Origin: Dyadobacter bucti
GTDB lineage: Bacteria > Bacteroidota > Bacteroidia > Cytophagales > Spirosomataceae
Length of the DNA stretch: 64,000 bases
Reading direction: 5' to 3'
NCBI RefSeq assembly: GCF_005869225.1
Contig: NZ_SWFP01000013.1
Location: forward strand, 92,732-156,731
Of the stretch, positions 44,397-53,679 are shown piece after piece (the first letter of the stretch is position 1; each line of letters starts with the position of its first letter). Position numbers and translations under genes: made by a program. Below the pieces are notes generated by a model. That model was not told where the DNA came from, did no database searches, and worked only from the letters and a program-made list of their open reading frames with translations.

Positions 44397-44987
44397 ATGA
44401 ATCTTGAAAAACTAAAAAAGCAAATTGAATTTATAAAGGAAATTGACAAGCTGAAATACATCTTGCGTAAAACCAAGCTCATCAATAGCGACCGGAATGA
44501 GAATGACGCGGAGCATAGCTGGCACCTGTCGGTGATGGCCATTGTGCTGGCCGAACACGCCAACGCGCCCATCGACATGCTTAGGGTAGTGAAAATGCTC
44601 CTGATTCACGACATCGTCGAAATTGACGCGGGTGATACTTTCATCTACGATGCCCAAAAAAGCCACGATAATACTGAGGAAGAAAGGGAAGCCGCGAAAC
44701 GGATATTTGGCATACTGCCAGGCGACCAGGCTGAGGAGCTGCTGACACTTTGGGAGGAGTTTGAGGAGCAGCAAACCAGCGATGCGAAGTTCGCCAGGGC
44801 TATGGATCGCCTCGAACCATTGCTCCAGAATACGTCAAACAACGGTGGTACCTGGAATGAGTTTGGGGTGAATTATGATAAAGTGTATGCAAAAAAATAC
44901 GCGATCGCGCACGGTTCGGCCACGATCTGGGAATACGCGGAACAGCTGTTGAATGAGAGTGTTGAAAAAGGGATTCTGAAAAGATAG
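44397..44987 (+). CDS. HD-domain phosphohydrolase (YfbR-like)
   Basis: About 196 aa from ATG 44397 (MNLEKLKKQIEFIKEIDKLK). Metal-binding HD residues: NDAEHSWHLSVMAIVLAEH (His), MLLIHDIVEIDAGD (HD pair) and the late ARAMDRLEPLLQN (Asp). This is the HD_3/YfbR arrangement of nucleotide 5'-phosphatases. It is probably cytoplasmic nucleotide or deoxynucleotide housecleaning; exact substrate unknown. The longer in-frame extension upstream is rejected because a promoter-like -7 element lies within it. Confidence 0.88.
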   Translation: MNLEKLKKQIEFIKEIDKLKYILRKTKLINSDRNENDAEHSWHLSVMAIVLAEHANAPIDMLRVVKMLLIHDIVEIDAGDTFIYDAQKSHDNTEEEREAAKRIFGILPGDQAEELLTLWEEFEEQQTSDAKFARAMDRLEPLLQNTSNNGGTWNEFGVNYDKVYAKKYAIAHGSATIWEYAEQLLNESVEKGILKR

Positions 44988-45044
44988 TCCGCGCTTTTAC
45001 ATGCAGTATCCTCTCTCTCCAATGAATTCCATCCCGGCGCACAT

Positions 45045-45554
45045 TTAACAAAAAATCGTGAAACAATAGCTGGTGGCCGTTTTAAGCCCGGTTCTTAAAA
45101 CTTTCAGCGCCTGGACCAGGTGGTTTTTTGCGGTATTGGGTGAAATATTCAATACTTCCGCAATTTCCTCGAGGGACATCCCTTTTTCCCGGCTGAGGTC
45201 GTATATCTCTTTCTGGCGCGGAGGGAGTTTTTTGAGCAATACGGCTATTTTATCTTCCAGTTCCTGTTTGTAAATATCCTGGATCAGGTTGTCGGAGTGA
45301 CGTTCCATTTCCTCCCACACCATATCCTGGTACTTTTTCTCGGTGGCAAGTTTCCGGTAATGATCCATAAGGTGATTTTTGGCCAGGGTATACAGCCAGG
45401 CATCCATATTTTCCACCAAATCGGTCTGATCTTTTTTTTGCCAGAATTTGATAAAAACATCCTGGGCAAAATCTTCTGCCAAAGCAGGAATTTTTACATG
45501 CGTTATGAAAAAGCGATAGAGGAATTCTCTGTATTCAATATAAAAAGTTTCCAT
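45045..45554 (-). CDS. ECF RNA polymerase sigma-70 factor
   Basis: 169 aa from ATG 45554; a GTG three bases upstream is also possible. Sigma region 2 (LAEDFAQDVFIKFWQKKDQTDLVENMDAWLYTLAKNHLMDHYRK) and region 4 (KLPPRQKEIYDLSREKGMSLEEIAEVLNISPNTAKNHLVQALKVLR) are both complete. It is divergent from the fecR gene at 45784, whereas the first SusCD locus keeps sigma and fecR on one strand. It probably controls the SusC/SusD operon to the right. Confidence 0.93.
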   Translation of the reverse strand: METFYIEYREFLYRFFITHVKIPALAEDFAQDVFIKFWQKKDQTDLVENMDAWLYTLAKNHLMDHYRKLATEKKYQDMVWEEMERHSDNLIQDIYKQELEDKIAVLLKKLPPRQKEIYDLSREKGMSLEEIAEVLNISPNTAKNHLVQALKVLRTGLKTATSYCFTIFC

Positions 45555-45783
45555 CACACAGATATTTAGAATTTATTCTGTGCAGACCCAAACATTTACC
45601 AAATAAAAAAGTGCGAACCCAAGATATGAAAAAATATAAACCATTGCAATAAGAAAAAATATCCGATTGTACTAGTCCTCAAATCGTGCTTGTGCGTCTA
45701 GTGTTTAAAACCAGCAGGTGTGGAAGTAACATGGACCAATGTAAAGTGCAAAAACAAAAGTCAAACACCTAAAGCGAAAAATT

Positions 45784-46725
45784 GTGAGTAACATAGAACA
45801 GCGACTAGGTCAATTGCTGGAGCAATACCGCAACGATGATCTGTCATCCGAAGAATATGAGGAGTTCCTGCGGTTAATAGGCGAACCGGGCCATGAAAAT
45901 GTGCTCAACCAGGCAGCGGAAAAGGATTGGCAGGAGTCGGGGGAAATCCTGCGGATGATTAAAGCACAACATCAGCCCCTGCGAAATTCTGCCAGACTGA
46001 TCCGGCTTTCATGGATGATCGCCGCCTCCGTCGCGCTGGTCACATCGGCCTATTTCTTTTGGCCCAGGATCAAACCGGCACCTGAAACGATCGCTTACCA
46101 GACCCTGTACGGAGAGACCAAAAAACTGGTGCTGCCGGACAGCAGCACCGTCCTGCTCAACGCCAACAGCAGGCTCGAATGGGACAGCGATTGGGAAAAG
46201 CACGGAAAAAGGACGGCAAAACTGGAAGGAGAAGCATTTTTTGAAGTAAAGAAAACACGGGGAATGGGATTTGTCGTCAGGTCGGGCAATGTCAATGTTG
46301 AAGTGCTCGGCACTGTTTTCAACGTCCGCAACCGGAGGGGATTAACGGATGTCTACCTGGAATCGGGCAAGGTGAACCTGGAAATCGATGAAACCGGAAA
46401 CCGTTCGGTTACGATGAAACCAGGCAATTCGGTCCACTATAACACCACCAGGAAGGTGCTTGTCGTCGAGCAAACTTCTACAATGTCTCAAAGTGCATCC
46501 TGGGTGGAGGGAATGCTGGAATTTCAGAATAAGCCGCTGGGAGATATTCTGAACCACTTTGAGGAACTCTATGGGAAAAAATTCAAGATCGAGAACAAAA
46601 GCCTGCTGACCAGGCGCATGGATCTGTCACTTCCTTACTCCAATTGGGACCTGATCCGGAAAGCCCTGGAAATATCGCTTCATGTTGAATTTACCGAGAC
46701 GAAGGACAGCATCGTGGTAAAGTGA
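45784..46725 (+). CDS. FecR-family anti-sigma factor
   Basis: 313 aa from GTG 45784. The N-terminal sigma-binding part (about 1-75; LGQLLEQYRNDDLSSEEYEEFL) is followed by one membrane helix (about 77-97; LIRLSWMIAASVALVTSAYFFW), a periplasmic FecR domain (LYGETKKLVLPDSSTVLLNANSRLEWD, GEAFFEVKKTRGMGFVVRSG, VEVLGTVFNVRN) and C-terminal DUF4974 (LEFQNKPLGDILNHFEELYGK). It pairs with the divergent sigma gene and the STN-bearing SusC downstream. Confidence 0.94.
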   Translation: MSNIEQRLGQLLEQYRNDDLSSEEYEEFLRLIGEPGHENVLNQAAEKDWQESGEILRMIKAQHQPLRNSARLIRLSWMIAASVALVTSAYFFWPRIKPAPETIAYQTLYGETKKLVLPDSSTVLLNANSRLEWDSDWEKHGKRTAKLEGEAFFEVKKTRGMGFVVRSGNVNVEVLGTVFNVRNRRGLTDVYLESGKVNLEIDETGNRSVTMKPGNSVHYNTTRKVLVVEQTSTMSQSASWVEGMLEFQNKPLGDILNHFEELYGKKFKIENKSLLTRRMDLSLPYSNWDLIRKALEISLHVEFTETKDSIVVK

Positions 46726-46814
46726 GGTCGTTTTTTGGAAAAACCCGCCGCCTTTGGATTAGTTAAAAGAATTTAAAACCATACAGCTTCTTATCCTAAA
46801 CCCTTTTATTAATT

Positions 46815-49800
46815 ATGAATAAATATCTAAAATTCCTGCTGTGGGGAGTACTGCTGCTTTATGCAGCAGCGCCCGCCCGCGCCGATGCAGCCTTACAGGA
46901 AGAAAGCCTTTTGAAAATTATCCGGGACATGAACCAGCGATACCACGTCCATTTTACCTACGACCGCGAAATGGTCGAGAACATCCGGATCAAAAAAGGC
47001 TATGACCCTGAGCGCTATAACAATTTAAATGACGCCCTGAACAGTGTTCTGAAAAACACCAGCCTCAGATACAAAATCCTGGATATGAAGTATGTGATCA
47101 TTTATCAGGATGATGAAAAGGGGATGAAGTCACTGGAAAAGATGATCCAGGTTTTGCAGGAGATCATTGACCAGAACAAGGTTAACAAACCGGCACCGCC
47201 AGTCGGCCATGCAGGGATGGCGCTGGTACCGGAAAATACCGCTCCGGCCGCTCAGCGTTTATTGGTAATCGTTAGGGGTAAGGTCACGGATGAAAACGGC
47301 GAGCCGCTTGCTGGTGTCAGCATCATCATCAAGGGTTTACAGCAAGGTACGATTACAGATGCCGAGGGAATATATAATCTGGATGTGCCCGAAGACAAAA
47401 CAGTACTGGTATTTTCCTTCGTCGGCTATGTGAGCCAGGAAATTGAAACCGGCGGGCGCAAAGTAATCGATCTGTCGCTGGCTGCCGACACGAGGTCACT
47501 GGATGAGCTGGTGGTTGTGGGTTATGGCGCACAAAAAAAGGCGACCGTCACCGGCGCGATCAGCTCTATGAACGGCAAACCACTGACCGCGGCACCATCT
47601 CTCAACCTGTCGGGTTCCCTCGGAGGAAGGATGCCGGGACTAACCGTTGTGTCTTCCTCGGGTGAGCCAGGCAGGGATAATGCCATGCTAAGGATCAGGG
47701 GATCAAATACCCTGGGCGACAACTCTCCGCTCATTGTAGTGGACGGAATTCAAAACCGGGACATCAACCGGCTTAACCCCGCAGACATTGAAAACATCAC
47801 CATCCTGAAAGACGCGTCTGCTGCAATTTATGGGGCGCAAGCCGCCAACGGCGTAATCCTGATCACCACCAAGCGCGGCACCACCGGTGTTCCCGAACTT
47901 ACCGTCAACTTCAATCAGGGCTGGAGCAAGCCAACGCGGATACCCGAAATGGCAGATGCCGCTACCTATGCCACAATGATCAATGAAATCGACGCTTACA
48001 GACATAATGATCCGACCTTTTCCGCGGACGCTATTCAGAAGTACCGGGATGGCTCCGATCCATGGCTTTATCCCAACACGGACTGGTTCGGCGAGGTATT
48101 TAAACCAACATCCCTCCAGAACCAGTCGAACATTGCTTTGAAAGGCGGTACCAAAGTGATGAAGTATTTTATTTCTGCCGGTTATAATTTCCAGGACGGG
48201 ATTTACAAAAACAGCGCGACCAAATATTCGCAGGCTGATATCCGAAGTAATATTGATGCAAAGATCTCCAAGCATATTCAGCTTAGCCTGGACCTTGTGG
48301 GCCGGCAGGAGAACCGGGACTTTCCGGTTTACACCACCAATCAGATCTTTTCGAGCCTTATTACTGGCGGGGCCGGGAGCGGGGGCAGGCCTACCGAGCT
48401 GGCCTGGTTTTCCGGGCAGCTACCCAACTCGGGATTTATAAACGGGTTGAATCCGGTAGTGATGGGGACCAATCTGCCAGGCTATGACAAAGGCAAAAAT
48501 TACAGTTTTTTAAGTAATGTTAAGTTAATCGTGGACATACCCGGAGTAAAGGGCCTCTCGCTGGTTGCCAATGCTTCGGTCGATAAGGGTATCAACTATC
48601 AGAAACGCTGGATCAAACCATTCGATCTGTATAGCTGGGATAAAAAGACTCTGAATGCTGCCAATGAGCCTGTGGTAACAGGTGCGAAGTTTGGACCTTC
48701 CACTGATCCGCAGCTGACGCAGTCGACGGTTGAGACCCAGCGGGTACTTTTAAATGCGCTGCTTAACTATCAGTTCAGCCTGAAGGAGCAGCATACTTTC
48801 AAGATCATGGCCGGCTCGGAACGGATCACAGGCGATGCGATGAATTTTTCGGCTTTTCGAAGAGGGTTTATTTCCACGGCAGTAGACCAGCTGTTTGCGG
48901 GGTCTGAGCAGCAAAGGAACAACGGTGGCTCAGCTTCCCATTCAGCCCGGCTTAACTATTTCGGGCGTGTCAATTATGATTTCAGGGAAAAATATCTGGT
49001 CGAATTTGTCTGGCGGAATGACGGTTCCTACATATTTCCTGAAAAAGGCAGATTTGGCTTTTTCCCCGGCGTCTCTGCCGGGTGGAAAATCTCCGAAGAA
49101 GGGTTCTGGAAGGACAACATCAATGCCATAAGTAGTTTAAAAATACGCGGTTCATGGGGTAAAACCGGTAATGACCGTATTGCACCGTTCCAGTACCTCT
49201 CCAGTTATGGGTTCAGTTCCACGCCTTATGTACTGGACGAGGAAGTAGAAGTAAAGGCCCTTAACGAACTCCGGATCGCTAATCCTAATGTTACCTGGGA
49301 GGTGGCGGAACAATCCAATGTGGGGATTGACGTTCAGGCATTTAAAAACAAACTGACTTTTTCCGCCGACTATTTTCACAACCTCCGCACGAATATACTC
49401 TGGTTCCGGAATGCATCGGTGCCAATATCTTCCGGTCTCACCCTGCCCGCTGAAAACATTGGAAAAGTAAGCAATCAGGGTTTTGAGTTTCAGGCTGAAT
49501 ACCACGACAATGTGGGAAATCTCAACTATTCGATCGGGTTAAATGGTGCGTCTGCGAAGAACAAGATCAAGTTCTGGGACGAGACACCGGGCGTGCCTGA
49601 GTACCAGCGGTCTACCGGTCAGCCGATGAACGCCGGACTGTACTATAACGCCATAGGTATTTTCAGGGACCAGGGAGCCGTGGATGCCTATCCGCACTGG
49701 GACGGTGCGGGGGCAGGGGACATCCGATTTGAGGATGTCAATAAGGATGGTGCCATCGACGGTCAGGACCGTGTGCGATCCAAAAAGACAGATATTCCCA

Positions 49801-50258
49801 CATTGACCGGCGGGTTGTCGGTAGACCTGGAATACAAGAATTTTTATGCCTCTGTTTTTATACATGGCTCTGCCGGAGCTGTGCGGAATGCAGTGATCGA
49901 GTCGGGTAAAGTCGGGAATTTTCTGGCAGAGTACGCCGACGGCAGATGGACCCCGGAAAATCCCGATGCAAAGAAACCCAGGACCTGGAACGGGAACGGA
50001 GAATACTGGAGTTCAGGTATCAACAATACCTACTGGCTGATCAACAACAATTTCATGCGCCTTAAAAACTTCCAGCTCGGTTACAATTTTCCCGCCCTTG
50101 TCACCGACAAACTGGGCATGAGCCAGCTGACGATTTATGTAACGGGACTGAATCTGATCACCCTTTCAAAATCGAAAAGTTTTGATCCGGAAACCATAGG
50201 GAACAGCTACCCATTGAACAAAGTATACAATTGCGGCCTGAGACTATCCTTCAAATAA
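46815..50258 (+). CDS. SusC/RagA-family TonB-linked transporter with STN domain
   Basis: 1147 aa. Signal peptide (LLWGVLLLYAAAPARA), then an STN-like domain (about 25-100; LLKIIRDMNQRYHVHFTYDR), a short helical linker (about 110-135), CarboxypepD_reg-like domain (about 150-225), TonB box (LDELVVVGYG), plug (LRIRGSNTLGDNSPLIVVDG, LKDASAAIYGAQAANGVILITTKRG) and a barrel ending GLRLSFK. The final Lys after Phe is slightly atypical. It transports a nutrient with SusD and signals to FecR. Confidence 0.95.
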   Translation: MNKYLKFLLWGVLLLYAAAPARADAALQEESLLKIIRDMNQRYHVHFTYDREMVENIRIKKGYDPERYNNLNDALNSVLKNTSLRYKILDMKYVIIYQDDEKGMKSLEKMIQVLQEIIDQNKVNKPAPPVGHAGMALVPENTAPAAQRLLVIVRGKVTDENGEPLAGVSIIIKGLQQGTITDAEGIYNLDVPEDKTVLVFSFVGYVSQEIETGGRKVIDLSLAADTRSLDELVVVGYGAQKKATVTGAISSMNGKPLTAAPSLNLSGSLGGRMPGLTVVSSSGEPGRDNAMLRIRGSNTLGDNSPLIVVDGIQNRDINRLNPADIENITILKDASAAIYGAQAANGVILITTKRGTTGVPELTVNFNQGWSKPTRIPEMADAATYATMINEIDAYRHNDPTFSADAIQKYRDGSDPWLYPNTDWFGEVFKPTSLQNQSNIALKGGTKVMKYFISAGYNFQDGIYKNSATKYSQADIRSNIDAKISKHIQLSLDLVGRQENRDFPVYTTNQIFSSLITGGAGSGGRPTELAWFSGQLPNSGFINGLNPVVMGTNLPGYDKGKNYSFLSNVKLIVDIPGVKGLSLVANASVDKGINYQKRWIKPFDLYSWDKKTLNAANEPVVTGAKFGPSTDPQLTQSTVETQRVLLNALLNYQFSLKEQHTFKIMAGSERITGDAMNFSAFRRGFISTAVDQLFAGSEQQRNNGGSASHSARLNYFGRVNYDFREKYLVEFVWRNDGSYIFPEKGRFGFFPGVSAGWKISEEGFWKDNINAISSLKIRGSWGKTGNDRIAPFQYLSSYGFSSTPYVLDEEVEVKALNELRIANPNVTWEVAEQSNVGIDVQAFKNKLTFSADYFHNLRTNILWFRNASVPISSGLTLPAENIGKVSNQGFEFQAEYHDNVGNLNYSIGLNGASAKNKIKFWDETPGVPEYQRSTGQPMNAGLYYNAIGIFRDQGAVDAYPHWDGAGAGDIRFEDVNKDGAIDGQDRVRSKKTDIPTLTGGLSVDLEYKNFYASVFIHGSAGAVRNAVIESGKVGNFLAEYADGRWTPENPDAKKPRTWNGNGEYWSSGINNTYWLINNNFMRLKNFQLGYNFPALVTDKLGMSQLTIYVTGLNLITLSKSKSFDPETIGNSYPLNKVYNCGLRLSFK

Positions 50259-50265
50259 CGATATC

Positions 50266-52038
50266 ATGAAGAAGCTAAACAAAATCCTGACCATAACCTG
50301 TCTGGCCATGCTGGTACTGAGCTCCTGCAATACGGATTTTCTCGAAACCAAGCCGCTGGATGAAATATCTTCCTCCGATGTATTCACCGATCCTGATCTC
50401 GCGCAGGCTTATATCAATGGTATTTATCTGAATTTTCACAAAAACCTGCAGAAGCGCATGAAAGCCGTGTATAGCGACGAAGGCCACCGGAGGGATGATT
50501 CGGGCGCACTGGCGTTTAACCGCAGTCAGCTGACGGCCGACGTGATCCCAAGCTGGGCGCACGAAGAATGGGGAAGTCTTTACCAGAATATCAGAAGGTG
50601 TAACCTGTTTCTTGACGAGATACAGAAGGCGGATTTCGAAAAGGATTCGTATATAGGTGAAGTCCGTTTTTTAAGGGCCTGGTTATACCACCGGCTGGCG
50701 AGTTTGTATGGAGGCGTGCCCATTATTTCAAAATCCTACCAGCTCACCGACGACCTGAAAGCACCGAGAAACAGTTATGAAGAAGTGGTGAAATTTATAG
50801 TGGACGATTGTGACGCCGCCGCATCCGCGCTGCCCGATGTGCAGACCGGTCTGAACAATGGCCGTGCTACCAAAGGCGCGGCCCTTGCCCTGAAAGCCCG
50901 GACGCTGTTGTACGCAGCCAGCGATTTGCACAATACTACCGTTTTCGGCGGCTACGCTCACCCGGAATTACTTGGCTACACCCAGGGTGCCCGGACAGAC
51001 CGCTGGACAGCCGCCAAAAATGCAGCGAAGGCGGTTATTGACATGAACCTGTACAATCTGTATAAGGCAACACCGGGCCCCGCGGATAACATTGTTCAGA
51101 ATTATGTTGATGTTTTTATCAAAAAACAAACCGAAGAGGATATCTGGGTCCGCTTTGAAACACCCAATACAACCGGAGGCGATCAGAACCTGGCTATGAT
51201 GAACGGCCCTAACGGTTACGACTCTGAGGGGAATAATGCACCCTCCGCCAATCTGGTTGATGCTTTTGAAATGAAAGACGGGACAAAGTTCAGCTGGACC
51301 AATCCGCAGCACGCATCCGCACCCTACCAGAACCGGGAGCCGCGCCTGTATGCCAATATCCTTTATGAGGGCGCCAGATGGCAGAAACGTCCAGCATTTT
51401 CAATTGGTCTCGATCCGGTTGGATTGGTGAATGTCGGTTATTCGGAAAAATGGAATGCCGCGACTGGTACCGTCGAAATCGTTCCGGGACTCGACAGCCG
51501 CAACAGTCCTTTCAATCCCTGGAACAGCGGGCAAACCCTGTACTTGTGCCGGAAGATGGTTGATGAGTCCGTTTTGCCAACTTATGATCAGGGACAATGG
51601 CAGGCGGTTTCGTGGAGGTATTTCAGGTATGCCGAAATCCTGCTGAACTACGCGGAGGCATGCATTGAACTGGGTGAGGACGCAGAGGCCCGCAGGTATA
51701 TCAATATGGTCAGGACGCGTGCAGGGTTGCCTGGTGTAACTGAAATCGGGGCCGCACTGCGCGCACGCTACCGCAATGAACGGAGGATTGAGCTGATGTA
51801 TGAAGACCACCGCTTTTTCGATGTGCGCAGGTGGGTGATCGGGCCGGAAGGCTATGGTAAATTTTACAAAGCCAATGTGACCTACAAACTAAAACCGGAC
51901 AAGACAACGTCGGCTGTCCCCACTATTTTCCATGAAGTACTCGAAGAACGGGCCTGGCTCAACAAAGCCTATTTCTTTCCGATCATGAGAGATGAATTGA
52001 ATAAAAATGAAAAATTGATTCAGAATCCTGATTATTGA
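50266..52038 (+). CDS. SusD/RagB-family ligand-binding lipoprotein
   Basis: 590 aa. Lipobox LSSC after MKKLNKILTITCLAMLVLSSC. SusD features: DFLETKPLDEISSSDVFTDPDLAQAYINGIY at the N-terminus, the TPR-like IGEVRFLRAWLYHRLASLYGGVPII, and YFRYAEILLNYAEACIELGED, INMVRTRAGLPGV and RRIELMYEDHRFFDVRRW in the RagB part. It starts 8 nt after susC. It is the surface lid of the transporter; ligand unknown. Confidence 0.95.
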   Translation: MKKLNKILTITCLAMLVLSSCNTDFLETKPLDEISSSDVFTDPDLAQAYINGIYLNFHKNLQKRMKAVYSDEGHRRDDSGALAFNRSQLTADVIPSWAHEEWGSLYQNIRRCNLFLDEIQKADFEKDSYIGEVRFLRAWLYHRLASLYGGVPIISKSYQLTDDLKAPRNSYEEVVKFIVDDCDAAASALPDVQTGLNNGRATKGAALALKARTLLYAASDLHNTTVFGGYAHPELLGYTQGARTDRWTAAKNAAKAVIDMNLYNLYKATPGPADNIVQNYVDVFIKKQTEEDIWVRFETPNTTGGDQNLAMMNGPNGYDSEGNNAPSANLVDAFEMKDGTKFSWTNPQHASAPYQNREPRLYANILYEGARWQKRPAFSIGLDPVGLVNVGYSEKWNAATGTVEIVPGLDSRNSPFNPWNSGQTLYLCRKMVDESVLPTYDQGQWQAVSWRYFRYAEILLNYAEACIELGEDAEARRYINMVRTRAGLPGVTEIGAALRARYRNERRIELMYEDHRFFDVRRWVIGPEGYGKFYKANVTYKLKPDKTTSAVPTIFHEVLEERAWLNKAYFFPIMRDELNKNEKLIQNPDY

Positions 52039-52099
52039 TTCCAAATATTACATTTTTGTTATCTCCTGATTTTCAACCTGAACCTGCCGATTTTCCTGC

Positions 52100-53626
52100 A
52101 TGAAAAACCATTTTGTTTCCCAATATCAAAAACTCAAAATCCTGATATGTTTCTCGGTCCTTCCTGTAATCTGCTGTTTGGCCACGCACCGGGTAACAGC
52201 ACAGATAAAGGCAGGCGTAGCCAAAATTGACATCACCGACAGAAGCGCCGGACTGGTAAATGACCCGCTGTTTGTGAAAGCCCTGGTGCTGGATGACGGC
52301 ACCACACGCATGGCCATTATTACACTGGACGTCGTTGCCATCGCAGAAATCGGCTCAGTCAAAAACGAATACCTTGCGGAGGTACGGACTGCCATACAAA
52401 CCCAAATGAACATCCAGCCTGCCAATGTGCTCATCAATTCAAGTCATTGTCATGGAAAGGTACGCGCCGATGTGGCCCAGCTGACGATCGATGCCGTGAA
52501 AGAAGCAGCCAGGTTACTGGTGCCCGTTACCGTTGGAATGGCGGTGGGGCATGAAGACCGGATCATGGAAAACCGGAGGTTCAAACTGAAAAACGGCATG
52601 CAGGCGGATATGCGCCGGGCTTATGCCATGCCGCCGGACGAGCAGGTGGCTGAGATAGGGCCTGTGGATCCGCAGATCGGGATATTACGTCTGAACCGGA
52701 AAAACGGAAAAACACTGGCTGTGATCTATAACTTTGCTGTACATCCCATTCAGGGCGTGCCCAATGGAGGCAATACCGCTGATATCATCGGGTTCGCTTC
52801 CAAAGTGATAGAGGAAAACCTGAACGAGGGTGCACTCGCTCTTTTCCTTCAGGGATGCGGAGGTGACATCAATCCGGTGGCATACAAAAACCCGGAAACG
52901 CCTCCGGACGCTGAAAAGCTGGGCAATATGCTGGGATTGAGTACCATGCGTGCGCTCAAAAATATTAAAGAACAGCCTTCGGGTAAAATCAAAATTATCA
53001 ATGAAAAGGTGGATTTCCCGAGGGTGAACTTCGAAGAACGGATCAAACGGCTTAAAGATTATCAACTCAAACTGGTGGGTGACCTCAGAGGGACCAATAT
53101 GAATTTCAAAAGCTTTCTGCCTGCCCTGATCAAACATAATTACTCACCTGCCCACCCATCTTATCACATGCAGGCCTATCTGCGTGATGAAAGTCTGGGC
53201 AAAAATGACTGGGTCCGGCTGGATTCTGTCAACCGGCAGGAAGTGGATGCCTACCGCAAAAACATTTACATCATGGAAGAATTGACCCGGATCAATGAAA
53301 ACCTTTCACTGATGACCAAACACCAGGCTGCCTCAGCAGGACGTACCACGGTAAATGCTGAAATCGTCGGCCTGAAAATCGGCGACTTTGCACTGGTAAC
53401 TTATCCGGGCGAGCTGACGGTTCAGATCGGCCTGAACATCAAACAAATATCGCCCCATCCAAACACCTTTGTAGCGGGCTATACGAACGGATATTTATAT
53501 TATGCACCCACAGCCGGCCAGCTGAACAACAGCGGGGTAGGGCAGGAGGACTGTGAGACGATACTGGCCCCCGAGTGGCAGAAACAGTACGAAGGAAAAG
53601 TTCTGGAGATACTGAAAATGTTATAG
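52100..53626 (+). CDS. Neutral/alkaline ceramidase-like hydrolase, exported
   Basis: 508 aa with an N-terminal hydrophobic export segment (LKILICFSVLPVICCLATHRVTA). The rest follows the neutral ceramidase N-terminal domain: IKAGVAKIDITDRSAG at the start, MAIITLDVVAI, INSSHCHGKVRADV (zinc-binding HxH-type), NFAVHPIQGVPNGGNTADIIGFAS and FLQGCGGDINPV (the active-site GxGGDINP region). It may act on an amide or ester; many bacterial members of this fold have no proven ceramidase activity. It lies 61 nt after susD. Confidence 0.85.
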   Translation: MKNHFVSQYQKLKILICFSVLPVICCLATHRVTAQIKAGVAKIDITDRSAGLVNDPLFVKALVLDDGTTRMAIITLDVVAIAEIGSVKNEYLAEVRTAIQTQMNIQPANVLINSSHCHGKVRADVAQLTIDAVKEAARLLVPVTVGMAVGHEDRIMENRRFKLKNGMQADMRRAYAMPPDEQVAEIGPVDPQIGILRLNRKNGKTLAVIYNFAVHPIQGVPNGGNTADIIGFASKVIEENLNEGALALFLQGCGGDINPVAYKNPETPPDAEKLGNMLGLSTMRALKNIKEQPSGKIKIINEKVDFPRVNFEERIKRLKDYQLKLVGDLRGTNMNFKSFLPALIKHNYSPAHPSYHMQAYLRDESLGKNDWVRLDSVNRQEVDAYRKNIYIMEELTRINENLSLMTKHQAASAGRTTVNAEIVGLKIGDFALVTYPGELTVQIGLNIKQISPHPNTFVAGYTNGYLYYAPTAGQLNNSGVGQEDCETILAPEWQKQYEGKVLEILKML

Positions 53627-53679
53627 AGGATTAAATTTCAAACCAACCAGCCTTATATCGTATAAAGATCTCTATTACA